NCBI GenBank assembly: GCA_001596155.1
Contig: CP014771.1
Coordinates: 3,534,001-3,598,000 of the forward strand
DNA from: Hymenobacter psoromatis
Lineage (GTDB): Bacteria > Bacteroidota > Bacteroidia > Cytophagales > Hymenobacteraceae
DNA length: 64,000 nt
Reading direction: 5' to 3'
Shown: one piece after another, positions 41,668 through 51,430 of the stretch
Layout of the letters: each line of letters starts with the position of its first letter
How positions within the stretch are numbered: the stretch's first letter is position 1
Notes under the pieces: generated by a model
The model's database searches: none
Seen by the model: the letters and a program-made list of their open reading frames with translations, nothing else
Told to the model about the DNA's origin: nothing
Position numbers and translations under genes: made by a program

Positions 41668-44667
41668 CTACCCTAGCAATTCCTCGATATCGGCCCGCGT
41701 GAGCGACTTTATCACGGCCTCGTCGGTGGTTATCAAGTCATTCACTAACTGTAATTTACGCTTTTGCAGGGCCAGGATTTTCTCCTCCACCGTGCCCTGG
41801 CTGATGAACTTATAGACGAACACCGGGCGCTGCTGGCCGATGCGGTGGGCGCGGTCGATGGCCTGGGCCTCCACGGCGGGGTTCCACCAGGGGTCGAGGA
41901 TGAACACGTAGTCGGCGGCGGTGAGGTTAAGCCCTACCCCCCCCGCCTTGAGGCTGATGAGGAAAATCTGTAAATCGGGGTCCTGCTGGAAGCGGTCCAC
42001 CTCGGCCTGGCGGTCGCGGGTGTGGCCGTCGAGGTAGGCGTAGGCGAGCTGGCGCTCGTCGAGACCGGCGCGCACCAGGCTCAGGTGCTGCACAAACTGA
42101 CTGAACACAAGCACCTTGTGGCCCTCGGCCACTACGCTGCGCAGCATCCGCAGCACCTCGCGTAGCTTGCCCGACTCGCCCGCGTAGGTGGCATCGGCCA
42201 AGCGCGGGTGGTTGGCAATCTGGCGCAGGCGCGTGAGGCCCTGCAACAGCATCAGCTGCGTGCCGCCGGCGGGGGTGGGGGCGTGCCCGTCCAGCGTCTC
42301 CATGATTTTATTGCGGTAGAAACTCTTGGTTTCCTCGTAAAACTGCTGCTGCTCGTCGGTGAGCGGGCAGTAGCTGAGATGCACGGTTTTTTCGGGTAGC
42401 TCGCTGGCTACCTGAGCTTTGTGGCGGCGAAGCACGAAGGGCTTGATGAGCGCGTGCAGCTTGCGGGTGCGGCTCTCGTCCTGGTTTTTCTCGATGGGCT
42501 TGACGAATTCCTTCCGAAAAAACGCCTGCGTGCCCAGCAAGCCGGGATTAATAAACGACATCTGCGACCACAAGTCCATTGTGGAATTCTCAACCGGCGT
42601 GCCAGTCAGGATGAGCCGGTGCCGCGCCCGCAGCTGCCGTACCGCCTGCGCCGTGGTCGAGCTGGGATTTTTGATGGCCTGCGACTCGTCAAGTATTACG
42701 TAATCAAACTGATAACTTGCCAGCAAATCAGTATCCAGGCGCACGATGCCGTAGCTGGTCAGCACGATGTCGTAGTCAGCAAATTGCGCCACGTTCTTGT
42801 CGCGGTAGGTGCCGGTATAGGCCAGCAGTCGCAGGCCGGGCGTGAACTTGCGGGACTCGTTTATCCAGTTGTGTACCAAGGAAGTAGGCAGTACTAAGAG
42901 CGAGGCCGCGCCTTTCGCCCCACCACTCTCTTTGCGCTCCAGCAGCATGACCAGCGTTTGAACACTTTTGCCCAAACCCATGTCGTCGGCCAGGCAACCG
43001 CCGAGGTGGTAGTCCTGCACGAAGCGCAGCCAGTTGTAGCCCGCGTGTTGGTAGGGCCGCAGCGTGCCGCGGAAGCCAACGGGTAGGGGCCGCTCCTCCA
43101 CGGCGGCGAAGTCGCGCAGCTTTTCGAGGCGGCGCGTGAGGGTCACGGTCGCCAGGTTATCATTCTCTAAATCAGTGACTAACGACAAGTGGTGGCGTCG
43201 CAGCGATAGCGGCTGGCCGTCGGTTTCTTCGGCAAAAGCAAAAAGCTCCAGATAGTCCGTAAACCACTCATCGGGGATGAAGGCGACCTGACCGTTGGGG
43301 AGGCGGTATTCGCGGCGGCGCTGCAAGATGTAGGGCCGCAGCCGGATAAACGGCACCGCGTACTCGCCAAACCAGACCGTGCCGCGCACGTCGAACCAGT
43401 CGCCGCGCTCCTCAATGCCCACATCCACCCGCACCGGCCCGATGAAGTAATCCTGGCTGGCCGAGGCCGCGCCTTGCACCTGAAAGCCGTGCGCAGCCAA
43501 GGCCGGCGCGTGGTCGTGCAGCCAGCGAAACGCCTCCGCCTTGGGCAGCGTGGCGTGGCCATCAGTGTCAAGGGGAAGGCCGTGCTGGCGCAACTCGTCG
43601 GCGCGCTCGTTTTCTTCCTTGGCTGAGCGCAGCAGGCGGCGAAAGACGTAGGAGTCAGCATCTTCCTCCAGCTGCACGCTCATGGGGCGCGGGGGGGTAA
43701 GGGGTAGGTCGTAGGCTCCGTAGCGGAAGGTAAGCGTGAAAAAAAGCGGCGCTTCGTCGGTGCCTGCGCCGGGGATAACGACTGGCTTGGGCAGCGGCAC
43801 GCGGCCGCGCCGGGGCGGGCCGGGCGGGCGCACGGGCACCACCGGCGCGCCCGCCGCCGGGCCGGGCGGCACGTCCGAAAACGTGAGTTGCGGCCGGGCC
43901 AGATAGCGCTCAGTGCGAATGTCGAAGCCGCGCGCGTGGACATCGAACGACTCCATGAGCGGGGCTACGAACTTCTGGAAATAGCTCTTCTCCACGGCCC
44001 GCGGCACCACGATAAACTTCTTATTCAGAAAGGGTTGCAGCTTGCGCCCGTCCACGTCGTGGCGGAAGCAGTAGAGCACGTCCTCCACCAGCAGCCAGGC
44101 GGGTTGCTGGCACACCAGTACGGCGTTTTTGAACTGAAAATCCAGCCGCTGCTGCTGGTACTGGATGGTGGGGAAGTAGTGCGTGCCCTCCTCGTTGCGC
44201 CGGAAGTGAAACAACACCGAGGCGGGGGTAGGGGCCAGCTTCAACTCGCGCCAGGTGGGCTCGCCATCGCGCCCCATGATGAAAACGTGCTTGCCTTGCA
44301 GGCCCGCCAGCAGCCGCCCCAAGCGCTGCTGCACGTAGCGCGCCACGGCCTCCTGCATGGGCTTGTCGCCCTTTTCGGGATTATAAATTTTGAGGAAAAA
44401 CTCGGCCGGCGTGATTTTGCGGGGCCAGAATTCCTTGATAACCGCGTCCTGCTGCAGCTCGTCGCAGAGCTTGATTAGCTCATAATCGTCGCGCTCCAGC
44501 CCGTCGGCAAACTCGGACGCGTTCTTGGCCGAAACCGTTTGGTGCTGCAAGGTGAGCTGCCCGCGCGGGCCGAGCTGCACCACGTGCGCCGTGAAGAGAT
44601 GACCCAGGTACTCGTGGGCAAACAACGAGTACACAAGTTGAAAGGGTAGCGCAGTAGAAACATTCAT
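41668..44667 (-). CDS. SNF2-family DNA-dependent ATPase/helicase
   Basis: 999 residues. An N-terminal region of about 500 residues has a SWIM-less, RapA/HepA-unlike organisation. The helicase core follows: GCLADDMGLGKSVQTLVMLL (motif I near 558-577), LDESQAIKNPSS (motif II, DESQ rather than DEAH, near 659-670), LTGTPVEN (motif III) and the SF2 C-terminal domain ending QAIDRAHRIGQQRPVFVYKF (motif VI). Bacterial SNF2 proteins of this size remodel nucleoprotein or RNA polymerase complexes. It may share a transcript with the Fic gene. No restriction or methylase genes are nearby. Confidence 0.9.
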   Translation of the reverse strand: MNVSTALPFQLVYSLFAHEYLGHLFTAHVVQLGPRGQLTLQHQTVSAKNASEFADGLERDDYELIKLCDELQQDAVIKEFWPRKITPAEFFLKIYNPEKGDKPMQEAVARYVQQRLGRLLAGLQGKHVFIMGRDGEPTWRELKLAPTPASVLFHFRRNEEGTHYFPTIQYQQQRLDFQFKNAVLVCQQPAWLLVEDVLYCFRHDVDGRKLQPFLNKKFIVVPRAVEKSYFQKFVAPLMESFDVHARGFDIRTERYLARPQLTFSDVPPGPAAGAPVVPVRPPGPPRRGRVPLPKPVVIPGAGTDEAPLFFTLTFRYGAYDLPLTPPRPMSVQLEEDADSYVFRRLLRSAKEENERADELRQHGLPLDTDGHATLPKAEAFRWLHDHAPALAAHGFQVQGAASASQDYFIGPVRVDVGIEERGDWFDVRGTVWFGEYAVPFIRLRPYILQRRREYRLPNGQVAFIPDEWFTDYLELFAFAEETDGQPLSLRRHHLSLVTDLENDNLATVTLTRRLEKLRDFAAVEERPLPVGFRGTLRPYQHAGYNWLRFVQDYHLGGCLADDMGLGKSVQTLVMLLERKESGGAKGAASLLVLPTSLVHNWINESRKFTPGLRLLAYTGTYRDKNVAQFADYDIVLTSYGIVRLDTDLLASYQFDYVILDESQAIKNPSSTTAQAVRQLRARHRLILTGTPVENSTMDLWSQMSFINPGLLGTQAFFRKEFVKPIEKNQDESRTRKLHALIKPFVLRRHKAQVASELPEKTVHLSYCPLTDEQQQFYEETKSFYRNKIMETLDGHAPTPAGGTQLMLLQGLTRLRQIANHPRLADATYAGESGKLREVLRMLRSVVAEGHKVLVFSQFVQHLSLVRAGLDERQLAYAYLDGHTRDRQAEVDRFQQDPDLQIFLISLKAGGVGLNLTAADYVFILDPWWNPAVEAQAIDRAHRIGQQRPVFVYKFISQGTVEEKILALQKRKLQLVNDLITTDEAVIKSLTRADIEELLG

Positions 44668-44774
44668 AGCCGAGCACGAGAACGCGCAAGTTAGTCCCGA
44701 ATGCTGCTATTTGCCATCTGTTCAGGCCAAACGAAAACCGACGTGTTCGATTAATTGCCTGGCAGCGCGCCGGT

Positions 44775-46007
44775 TTATAAATTTTCGCGGATGAGCATTC
44801 GGCCAGCGTTCAGCGCTGGTCGAATGGATACGGCCAAGGTGATGGAAATGATGGCCAGGGAGATAAAAAATATATCCGAGGCTTGCATTTTAACCGGATA
44901 GAAATCGACCACGCTCGTGGCCATGCCCATGCTCACGACGTGGAAAGTTTCCTGTATCCAGCAAATCCCTACCCCCAGTATCAGCCCCGCCACGGCCCCC
45001 ACGAGCGCCACAATGGCCCCCACCAGCAAAAACGTGCGCCGCACCAGCTGCTCGGTGGCTCCCATCGCCTGGAGCACCGCAATGTCTTTGCGCTTATCAA
45101 TAACCAGCATCGAAAGCGAAAAAAAGATATTGAGCGAGGCGATGAGCAGGATAAACGCGAACGTGATGAACACGAACAGCTTCTCAATCTTGATGGCTTT
45201 GAGCAGGCTCACGTGCTGCTCGTCGGAGTCGAGCACCGTGAAGCTGTTACCGAGGCGCTCGCGCAGCTCTGCCTTCACCTTGTCGGGCTTGAAGCTGGCG
45301 CCTACCCGCACGTAGAGGGCCGTGCGGCGCGCGCCGTAGCCCAGCAGGCGCTGGGCAAAGCTGAGGGGCACGAACAGGTAGCTGTCGTCGAGATGCTGCT
45401 CAATCTGGAAGACGCCGCCGGCCAGGATAGTTTCCTCGTTGAACGCCTTTTCGGGGTTGATATTGAGGGTTTTGCGGCCGGGTTCCTGGCGGGGGTAGAG
45501 CAGGCGCAGGGGCGCGAGGCGGTTGTCGAGGGTGATGCCCAACTCGTTCTGCACGCCCTCGCCGATGAGCGCGTATTCGAGGTTGCCGCGGCGCAGGCGG
45601 TGGTCGCCGGCCACGAGGTTGGAGTCGATGGGAATTTGCCCAAAGTAATTTTCCGACAGCCCGCGCATCTTCACCACCATCTGCCGGTCGTGGTATTGCA
45701 GCAGGGCATTGTCCTCAATTACTTCGGTTACCAGGGCTACCCCCGGCGTGTTCTGCACCTTGGTAAGCAGCAGGGTATCAGCCGAGAAGGACTTGCCCTC
45801 GCGGGCCGCGATAACCAGGCTGGGGTCCGACTTGCCGTAGAGCGAGCGCACCAGGTCTTCCAACCCATTGAACACCGAGAGCACGATGATGAGCGCTGCC
45901 GTGCCCACCGCCACGCCCACCATCGAGATGTTGGAAATGATGGTAATAATGTTGCGCTTCTTCTTGGAGAGAAAATAGCGCCGTGCAATGAGGAGAGGTA
46001 CGTTCAC
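44775..46007 (-). CDS. ABC transporter permease, LolC/LolE (FtsX) type
   Basis: 410 residues: membrane helix 1 at about 20-45 following the MNVPLLIARRYFLSKKKRNI start, a large periplasmic MacB-PCD-like domain from about 50 to 265, then three helices of the FtsX domain (from FVFITFAFILLIASLNIFFS, 275 on). This is the LolCDE-type lipoprotein-release permease fold, which moves lipoproteins from the inner membrane toward LolA. No ATPase partner gene (LolD) is adjacent; Bacteroidota often keep LolC/E and LolD apart. Confidence 0.88.
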   Translation of the reverse strand: MNVPLLIARRYFLSKKKRNIITIISNISMVGVAVGTAALIIVLSVFNGLEDLVRSLYGKSDPSLVIAAREGKSFSADTLLLTKVQNTPGVALVTEVIEDNALLQYHDRQMVVKMRGLSENYFGQIPIDSNLVAGDHRLRRGNLEYALIGEGVQNELGITLDNRLAPLRLLYPRQEPGRKTLNINPEKAFNEETILAGGVFQIEQHLDDSYLFVPLSFAQRLLGYGARRTALYVRVGASFKPDKVKAELRERLGNSFTVLDSDEQHVSLLKAIKIEKLFVFITFAFILLIASLNIFFSLSMLVIDKRKDIAVLQAMGATEQLVRRTFLLVGAIVALVGAVAGLILGVGICWIQETFHVVSMGMATSVVDFYPVKMQASDIFFISLAIISITLAVSIRPALNAGRMLIRENL

Positions 46008-46009
46008 AA

Positions 46010-46167
46010 AATCACGGATTACGCGGATTTAAACGGATTTCACGGATTTTGTGGATAGCTTCAATTCAGAAAGCAAAGAAATATACTGGCGGGTCTGAAG
46101 CCTACTCCTACGGATTTCACGTCCACAAAATCCGTGAAATCCGTTTAAATCCGCGTAATCCGTGATT
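46010..46167. repeat. Inverted repeat, ATTACGCGGATTTAAACGGATTTCACGG family, copy 1
   Basis: Arms of about 45 bp (46010-46055 and 46122-46167) are inverted copies around a 66-bp loop; the core is ATCACGGATTACGCGGATTT. The same unit recurs at 62492-62638. It fills the gap between the LolC/E-type permease and the methyltransferase gene. Confidence 0.8.
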
Positions 46168-46976
46168 TACTTCCACGCCTTTACAATCAAACCCGTGCCC
46201 GAATCGTGGGTGGTGCGGGCGTCGAGCCAGTTGAGGAGCAGGCACCACGGGAACACCACGGCATAATAGAGGGGTAGGAGCAGGAAAAACCAGCGCGATT
46301 TGCCCAGCATCAAAATCGGGTACTTCATGCTGAAGCGCCACGAAATCTGGCCCGGCTCGCCGTAGCTGTACTTGGCCTCGATGCGCTCGAAGCCGGCAGT
46401 GCGCAGCTTCTGCTGAATCTCGTGGATGTTGTAGCCGTCGCGCACGTGCTCCTCAATAAAGCTCGTCTCGGAGTCGGCGTGCACGTCGGAGCCGCCCTGG
46501 TCGGAGGGGGTAGAGATGAGCAGCATGCCGCCATCCTTGAGCGAGGTGTGGATGTTGCGAAACACCTCCACATCTTCCAGAATGTGCTCCATCACGTCCA
46601 CGGCCAGCGCCAGGTCAAACGAGTTGGGCTCCTGATACAGCACCAAATCCTGCACCGCAAATTGCACCTGCGGCCGCCCGATGGCCCGGAAAAAGTTGTT
46701 GGAATCGGCCACCTGCTCCTCCTTCACATCCACGGCCAGGATGCGCCAAAGGTTGCTGATGCCGCTGAGCCAGTAGCTATACTGGCCGTAGCCCGCGCCG
46801 GCGTCCAAAATATCCAGCGGCTGGCGGGTGCGGCCCTTGGCCCACTGGCGCAACTCGCGGTGCACGTGCCAGGTGCGCAACAGCAAGAGGTCGAGCAGGT
46901 TATAAAACAAGCGCCGCAGCCACGGCGAACGGTTGAAGACGTTGCCCAGGCTGCGCTTAATCGGGTCGTAGTACAA
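46167..46976 (-). CDS. Class I SAM-dependent methyltransferase
   Basis: 269 residues. Motif I is ILDAGAGYGQYSYWLSG (near residues 56-72), followed by AVDVKEEQVADSNNFF and DLALAVDVMEHILEDVEVFR (motif II/III region). The C-terminal end holds two hydrophobic segments (WFFLLLPLYYAVVFPWCLLL), so it may associate with the membrane. The substrate is unknown; the family includes sugar, lipid and small-molecule methyltransferases. Its start is 50 bp upstream of the rbfA end. Confidence 0.85.
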   Translation of the reverse strand: MYYDPIKRSLGNVFNRSPWLRRLFYNLLDLLLLRTWHVHRELRQWAKGRTRQPLDILDAGAGYGQYSYWLSGISNLWRILAVDVKEEQVADSNNFFRAIGRPQVQFAVQDLVLYQEPNSFDLALAVDVMEHILEDVEVFRNIHTSLKDGGMLLISTPSDQGGSDVHADSETSFIEEHVRDGYNIHEIQQKLRTAGFERIEAKYSYGEPGQISWRFSMKYPILMLGKSRWFFLLLPLYYAVVFPWCLLLNWLDARTTHDSGTGLIVKAWK

Positions 46977-47025
46977 AAGAAATTATGAATTATGAAGTAT
47001 GAAGTATGAATTGCTAAGAGCAAGT

Positions 47026-47451
47026 CTATTCATCATCCTTGGGGTTGAAGAGCCGGGGGCGGGGTAGGGCGGGCGCGTCGTCGGCCTCAGGCTCGGCGGC
47101 CGGAATGTCGAGCTGGCTGAGCACCTGGTCCATGTGGGCGGCGTAGGCGGCGCTGTCGTCGTGGAAGAATGTGAGCTCGGGCACCACGCGCACCTGGCTG
47201 CGAATGCGCTTGCCCAGGGCAAATCGAATTTCCTTGGTGTGCTCCTTGATGGCTTCGAGGCGCTCGGGCGCGTCGTTGCCGATGAGCAGGCTCAGGTAGA
47301 TGCGGGCCACGCCCAAGTCGGGCGTCACCTTCACGGTGCTGATGCTGGGCACCAGCCCGCTGCCAAACAAGTGCGGCAGGTCGCGCTGGAGCACCTGGGC
47401 CAGCTCCTGCTGGAGCAGGCTGGCCATTTTTTGCTGTCGTTTGCTTTCCAT
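47026..47451 (-). CDS. rbfA: Ribosome-binding factor A
   Basis: 141 residues from ATG at 47451 (MESKRQQKMASLLQQELAQV); an earlier start at 47502 lies in an upstream repeat. The KH-like domain has SISTVKVTPDLGVARIYLSL and the conserved IRFALGKRIRSQVRVVPELT; the C-terminal tail is acidic. RbfA binds the 30S subunit during maturation of the 16S rRNA 5' end. A TACCTTTG box lies 10 bp upstream of the start. Confidence 0.92.
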   Translation of the reverse strand: MESKRQQKMASLLQQELAQVLQRDLPHLFGSGLVPSISTVKVTPDLGVARIYLSLLIGNDAPERLEAIKEHTKEIRFALGKRIRSQVRVVPELTFFHDDSAAYAAHMDQVLSQLDIPAAEPEADDAPALPRPRLFNPKDDE

Positions 47452-47460
47452 AGTAAATAG

Positions 47461-47468
47461 CAAAGGTA
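47461..47468 (-). promoter_or_regulatory. TACCTTTG -7 box upstream of rbfA
   Basis: Minus-strand TACCTTTG matches the Bacteroidota -7 consensus TAnnTTTG, 10 bp before the ATG. No clear -33 TTG was found at the right distance. Confidence 0.4.
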
Positions 47469-47471
47469 GTT

Positions 47472-47601
47472 TCGGGTTTCTAGTTCCTGGTTTCGAGTTC
47501 ACAGTTCCTGGTTTCTGGTTCCTGGTTTCGAGTTGCAGATTCTTGAATCAAGTGTCCGACCTTTGCCAACTAGAAACCAGGAACCAGAAACCAGGAACCA
47601 G
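47472..47601. repeat. GGTTTCTGGTTCCTGG tandem and inverted repeat
   Basis: Left arm units of TTTCTAGTTCCTGG type, right arm GAAACCAGGAACCAGAAACC (about 47571-47599) as inverted copies. The repeat fills the gap between divergent rbfA and the membrane-protein gene and would contain both their promoters. Confidence 0.6.
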
Positions 47602-47606
47602 AAAAT

Positions 47607-49037
47607 TTGCTGCGTTTTTTCAAAAGCTCTCTGCCGGCCCAGGTGCTGGTGCTGCTGGCGCTGGTGCTGGCCCTGCGGGTGCCGCTGCTGTGGTGGGGCC
47701 TGCCCACCACGGCCGCCGAGCTGCGCCTACTGCTGCTGGGCGAGGGGGTAGGGGCCGGGGCCTGGCCCTACCGCGACCTCTACGACGGCACCGCGCCGCT
47801 GGCCGCCGCCGCCGCCGGCCTGCTCGAGCTGGCCTGGAGCCGCCCGCTGCTGCTGTACCGCGCCACCGCGCTGGGCCTGCTGGTGGTGCAGGCGCTGCGC
47901 TTCAACACGGTGCTCAACCAGGCCGACGTGCATCCCGAGCGCGGCTACCTGGCGGCGCTCACCTACCTGGTGGTGGGCAGCGTGAGCACCGACCTCGACA
48001 CGCTGTCGCCGCTGCTCATTGGGCACACGTTCATCGTGTTTGCCCTCAGCACGCTGCTGCCCACCTCGCGCGAGGGCTACGACAACCGGCGGCTGTTTCG
48101 GGCAGGCTTTTTGGTGGGGCTGGCGGCGCTCTGCTACCTGCCGCTGGCGCTGTTTGTGGTGTTGGGGCTGTTTGCGGTGCTCATTTTCGCAGCCAATTCG
48201 TTTCGCAGTTCCCTGCTGCTGATGTGCGGTTTTTTATCGCCCTACGCGTTGATAGCCACGGTATTCCTGTACGTCGGGGCGTTGCCCAATTTCAGTTGGA
48301 TGCACCTGGAGCGCGGCCTCATTCCGGCCGTGGCCGCCGCCGATGGCCTGCCGCCCGCCGTGGCCTGGCCGCTGCTGGGGGGGGTAGGGACGTTGCTGGC
48401 GCTAGCCCTGCTGCGCGCGACGGGCACGGCGCTGGGCCTGGTTTTTCAAACGAAATTCCGGCAATTGATGCTGGTGTGGCTGCTGGTGGCGCTGGCCGTG
48501 CTGGTCATTGGGCGGGGGCTGGCGCCGGGCTCCCTGTTGCTGCTGCTACCGCCGCTGGCCTATTTCAGCTTGTATTTGTGGCAGCGGGTGCCGGGCCAGC
48601 TGGCCTGGGTGCCCGAGCTGCTGTTTGTGGCGGTGCTGGGCCTCACGGTGGGGTTGCGCTACCGCGACTGGGTGCCCGGCCTGCCCGCGCTGCTGCGCCT
48701 ACCCCCCGAAAGCGCCTTCGCCCCGCAGCCCAACCCCACTTACCGCCGCCTCGTGGCCGGCCGGCCGGTGCTGGTGCTGGGGCCGGGCCGGCGCATCTAC
48801 CTCGACCATCCGGCCGCCCGGCCCTACCTCGACTGGCCCCTCGCACAGGCTGATTTTGGCCACCTCACCGAGTACGGAGCCGTGGTGCGCGTGGCCCGCA
48901 GCCTCGGCCCGCAGCCGCCGGCCTACCTGCTCGACCAGGCCGGCTTGCTACCCCGCCTGCGCTACTTATTGCCCGATGTGTTTGGCCGCTACGAGCCGGT
49001 GCCCGGCGTGCCGGGAGTATATCAGTATGTGCGGTAA
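47607..49037 (+). CDS. Multi-pass membrane protein (DUF6427-like)
   Basis: 476 residues, Leu/Ala-rich with about ten membrane helices, starting MLRFFKSSLPAQVLVLLALV from a TTG codon (no ATG nearby). The start resembles Bacteroidota DUF6427 membrane proteins, but I could not check this. The C-terminal 90 residues are soluble (ARPYLDWPLAQADFGHLTEY and VPGVPGVYQYVR). Function unknown. Transcribed divergently from rbfA, ending in a strong hairpin shared with tatC. Confidence 0.7.
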   Translation: MLRFFKSSLPAQVLVLLALVLALRVPLLWWGLPTTAAELRLLLLGEGVGAGAWPYRDLYDGTAPLAAAAAGLLELAWSRPLLLYRATALGLLVVQALRFNTVLNQADVHPERGYLAALTYLVVGSVSTDLDTLSPLLIGHTFIVFALSTLLPTSREGYDNRRLFRAGFLVGLAALCYLPLALFVVLGLFAVLIFAANSFRSSLLLMCGFLSPYALIATVFLYVGALPNFSWMHLERGLIPAVAAADGLPPAVAWPLLGGVGTLLALALLRATGTALGLVFQTKFRQLMLVWLLVALAVLVIGRGLAPGSLLLLLPPLAYFSLYLWQRVPGQLAWVPELLFVAVLGLTVGLRYRDWVPGLPALLRLPPESAFAPQPNPTYRRLVAGRPVLVLGPGRRIYLDHPAARPYLDWPLAQADFGHLTEYGAVVRVARSLGPQPPAYLLDQAGLLPRLRYLLPDVFGRYEPVPGVPGVYQYVR

Positions 49038-49135
49038 GCTTCAGCTTGCCGGGTGAACGTAAAAAAGCCGCTTCCTGCTGTAGAAAGCGGCTTTTTATAG
49101 ATTTAAGTCCGGCAAGCTGAAGCTTATCGCACACT
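49028..49135. repeat. REP-like inverted repeat TGTGCGGTAAGCTTCAGCTTGCCGG
   Basis: Arms TGTGCGGTAAGCTTCAGC (about 49028-49051) and CCGGCAAGCTGAAGCTTATC (about 49110-49135) flank a terminator. The same unit appears three more times at 51448-51557, at the other end of tatC and glyA. Confidence 0.75.
49062..49096. terminator. Bidirectional terminator between convergent genes
   Basis: AAAAAGCCGCTT / AAGCGGCTTTTT stem with a 11-base loop, between the ends of the membrane-protein gene (plus) and tatC (minus); A and T runs on both sides suit both directions. Confidence 0.85.
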
Positions 49136-49139
49136 TGTT

Positions 49140-50015
49140 CTATTCCGCGCCGGGTAGCAGCAGCTCGGCGTTGAGCTTGGCGGCGCTGTTGCGGCGCACC
49201 ACGCGGGCAATGTGAATGCTGAGTTCGTAAAGAATCAGAATCGGAATGGTTACGATAATCTGGGCCGAGATATCAGGCGGCGTGATGATGGCCGCGATAA
49301 TGAGGATGACCACGATGGCGTGCTTGCGGTAGAGCACCATTAGCTCGGGCGTCACGAGGCCGGCTTTGGCCAGGAAAAACACTATCATGGGCAGCTCAAA
49401 GACGAAGGCGCACGAGAGCGTCATGGTCGTGAGCGTGCTCAAGTAGCTCTGCAAGTCAATCTGGTTCTGGATGGTAGGGTCAACCGTGTACGAGGCCAGG
49501 AAGTTGATACTCAGCGGCGCGGCGATGTAGTAGCCAAACAGCAGACCCAGGATAAACAGAACCGACACAAAAAATACCGCGCCCTTCGAGTTGGCCCGCT
49601 CGTGGGGGTAGAGGCCGGGCTTCACGAAGCGCCAAATCTCCCAAAACAAATAGGGAAATGCCAGGCAGATGCCCACGATAAACGAGGTGCTGATGTGCAT
49701 GGTCAGCTGCCCGCTCATCTCCCGGTTCTGAATAATGAAGTTGACTTGGTTCTCGCACGGGTCGGTAGAGCCGAAATAATGCCCGATTTTGCAGAACGTC
49801 TGGTAGGTCCAGAAATCAGAGCGCGACGGCCCCAGAATCAGGTCATGAAACAGGAAGGTTTTGGCAAAAAACGCGCACAGCGAAAAGACCACCACGGCAA
49901 TCGCCGCCCGGATGATGTGCCAGCGCAATGCCTCCAGGTGGTCAATAAAGGACATCTCCGCTTCGCCTTCGGCGGCGGCGCGGTTCTGTTGAAATTTTTG
50001 AGTGGGGGAAGCCAA
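49140..50015 (-). CDS. tatC: Twin-arginine translocase subunit TatC
   Basis: 291 residues with six membrane helices. The N-terminal FIDHLEALRWHIIRAAIAVV is the conserved TatC start motif (H-L-x-E/A-L-R). The central P-x-x-x-W-x-F block appears as FPYLFWEIWRFVKPGLYPHE. TatC recognises twin-arginine signal peptides on folded proteins. The C terminus is cytoplasmic. It is preceded by a GTGAATG repeat; tatA/B genes are not in the window. Confidence 0.93.
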   Translation of the reverse strand: MASPTQKFQQNRAAAEGEAEMSFIDHLEALRWHIIRAAIAVVVFSLCAFFAKTFLFHDLILGPSRSDFWTYQTFCKIGHYFGSTDPCENQVNFIIQNREMSGQLTMHISTSFIVGICLAFPYLFWEIWRFVKPGLYPHERANSKGAVFFVSVLFILGLLFGYYIAAPLSINFLASYTVDPTIQNQIDLQSYLSTLTTMTLSCAFVFELPMIVFFLAKAGLVTPELMVLYRKHAIVVILIIAAIITPPDISAQIIVTIPILILYELSIHIARVVRRNSAAKLNAELLLPGAE

Positions 50016-50021
50016 GGGGTG

Positions 50022-50125
50022 AATGGGTGAATGAGTGAATGAGTGAATGTTGAGGGAGTGGGCGAATGAGTGCGGCAGACAGCGTCCGCCATTTACTCAT
50101 TCACCCATTCACCCATTCACTCATT
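50022..50125. repeat. GTGAATGAGTGAATG repeat with inverted copy
   Basis: GGGTGAATGGGTGAATGAGT at about 50019-50046 and its inverted copies ACTCATTCACCCATTCACCC (50094-50125). It forms the gap between tatC and glyA. Confidence 0.65.
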
Positions 50126-51425
50126 GAAACAATGGGTAGGCCTGCATCCACTCGTTTACCTGGTGGCGCACGCCGGCAATGCGGCCGGCGTCGGCGTGGT
50201 GCGTCAGCGCCTCGTCAATGAGTTCGATGATGCGCACCATGTCGGCCTCGACCAGGCCGCGGGTAGTTACGGCGGCTGAGCCAATACGGATGCCACTCGT
50301 CACGAAAGGCGACTTGTCATCGAAGGGCACCATATTCTTGTTGATGGTGATGTCGGCCTGCACCAGGGTGTTCTCCGCCAGCTTGCCGGTGAGGCCCTTC
50401 GAGCGCAGGTCAATGAGCATCAGGTGGTTGTCAGTGCCGCCCGAGATGATGTCGTAGCCCCGATTGGTCAGCTCTTTGGCCAAGGCCTGCGCATTTTTCT
50501 GCACCTGATGCACGTAGTTGGTATAGCCCTCGCCCAGCGCCTCGCCGAAGGCTATGGCTTTGGCGGCGATAACGTGCTCCAAGGGCCCGCCCTGCGTGCC
50601 GGGAAACACCCCCGAGTCGAGCAGCGCCGACATGGGGCGGATGTCGCCCTTCGGCGTTTTCAGGCCAAACGGGTTGTCGAAATCCTGACCCAGCATGATG
50701 AGGCCGCCGCGCGGGCCGCGCAATGTCTTGTGCGTAGTGGTGGTTACGATGTGGCAGTGCTCAAACGGATTATTGAGCAAACCCTTGGCAATGAGGCCGC
50801 TGGGGTGCGAAATATCAGCCAGCAACAGCGCCCCTACCTCGTCGGCGGCGCGGCGCAGAGCGGCGTAGTTCCAGTCGCGCGAGTAGGCCGAGGCCCCGCA
50901 GATAATCATTTTGGGGCGCTCGCGGCGGGCGGTGTCAATCACTTTGTCCCAGTCGATAAGACCAGTCGCCTTTTCTACTCCGTAAAAAGAAGGCTTATAA
51001 AGCTTGCCCGAAAAATTGACTGCCGAGCCGTGCGTGAGGTGGCCGCCGTGGCTGAGGTCGAAGCCCAGAATTTTGTCGCCGGGGTTGAGGCAGGCCAGCA
51101 TCACGGCCGCGTTGGCCTGCGCGCCCGAGTGGGGCTGCACGTTGGCCCAGGCCACGCCAAACAACTCCTTCGCGCGGTCGATAGCCAGCTGCTCTACCTG
51201 GTCAACTATCTCACAACCACCGTAATAGCGCTTGCCAGGCAAGCCCTCGGCGTACTTATTGGTGAGCACCGAGCCCTGCGCCGCCATCACCTGGTCAGAC
51301 ACGTAATTTTCGGAGGCAATCAGCTCCAGGCCGTGGGTCTGGCGCTGGCGCTCCTGCGCAATGAGGTCGAAAACGGCCGTATCGTACACGGCAACGGGGG
51401 CGGCGGTAGGGGCAGTGGCTTGCAT
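50121..51425 (-). CDS. glyA: Serine hydroxymethyltransferase
   Basis: 434 residues of the type I PLP aminotransferase fold. The PLP Lys is in the [15 protein letters not shown] motif, and the N-terminal [20 protein letters not shown] and [20 protein letters not shown] blocks are diagnostic. The enzyme interconverts serine and glycine with tetrahydrofolate. Length and all conserved blocks are normal. A TACTTTTG box lies 6 bp upstream of the start. Confidence 0.95.
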   Translation of the reverse strand: MQATAPTAAPVAVYDTAVFDLIAQERQRQTHGLELIASENYVSDQVMAAQGSVLTNKYAEGLPGKRYYGGCEIVDQVEQLAIDRAKELFGVAWANVQPHSGAQANAAVMLACLNPGDKILGFDLSHGGHLTHGSAVNFSGKLYKPSFYGVEKATGLIDWDKVIDTARRERPKMIICGASAYSRDWNYAALRRAADEVGALLLADISHPSGLIAKGLLNNPFEHCHIVTTTTHKTLRGPRGGLIMLGQDFDNPFGLKTPKGDIRPMSALLDSGVFPGTQGGPLEHVIAAKAIAFGEALGEGYTNYVHQVQKNAQALAKELTNRGYDIISGGTDNHLMLIDLRSKGLTGKLAENTLVQADITINKNMVPFDDKSPFVTSGIRIGSAAVTTRGLVEADMVRIIELIDEALTHHADAGRIAGVRHQVNEWMQAYPLFQ

Positions 51426-51430
51426 AGGTT

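Noticed and set aside
41668-44667. Defence island reading of the SNF2 + Fic pair (DISARM/restriction-like)
   Set aside because: No methylase, nuclease or DrmB-type partner is next to it; the SNF2 protein alone does not support it.
44883-46058. 391-residue plus-strand ORF opposite the LolC/E-type permease
   Set aside because: His/Glu-rich frame shadow of the permease gene with no domain.
47607-49037. Glycosyltransferase 39 (mannosyltransferase) assignment for the multi-pass protein
   Set aside because: The DxD/DE motif in the first loop and the expected C-terminal domain were not clear; left as DUF6427-like membrane protein.
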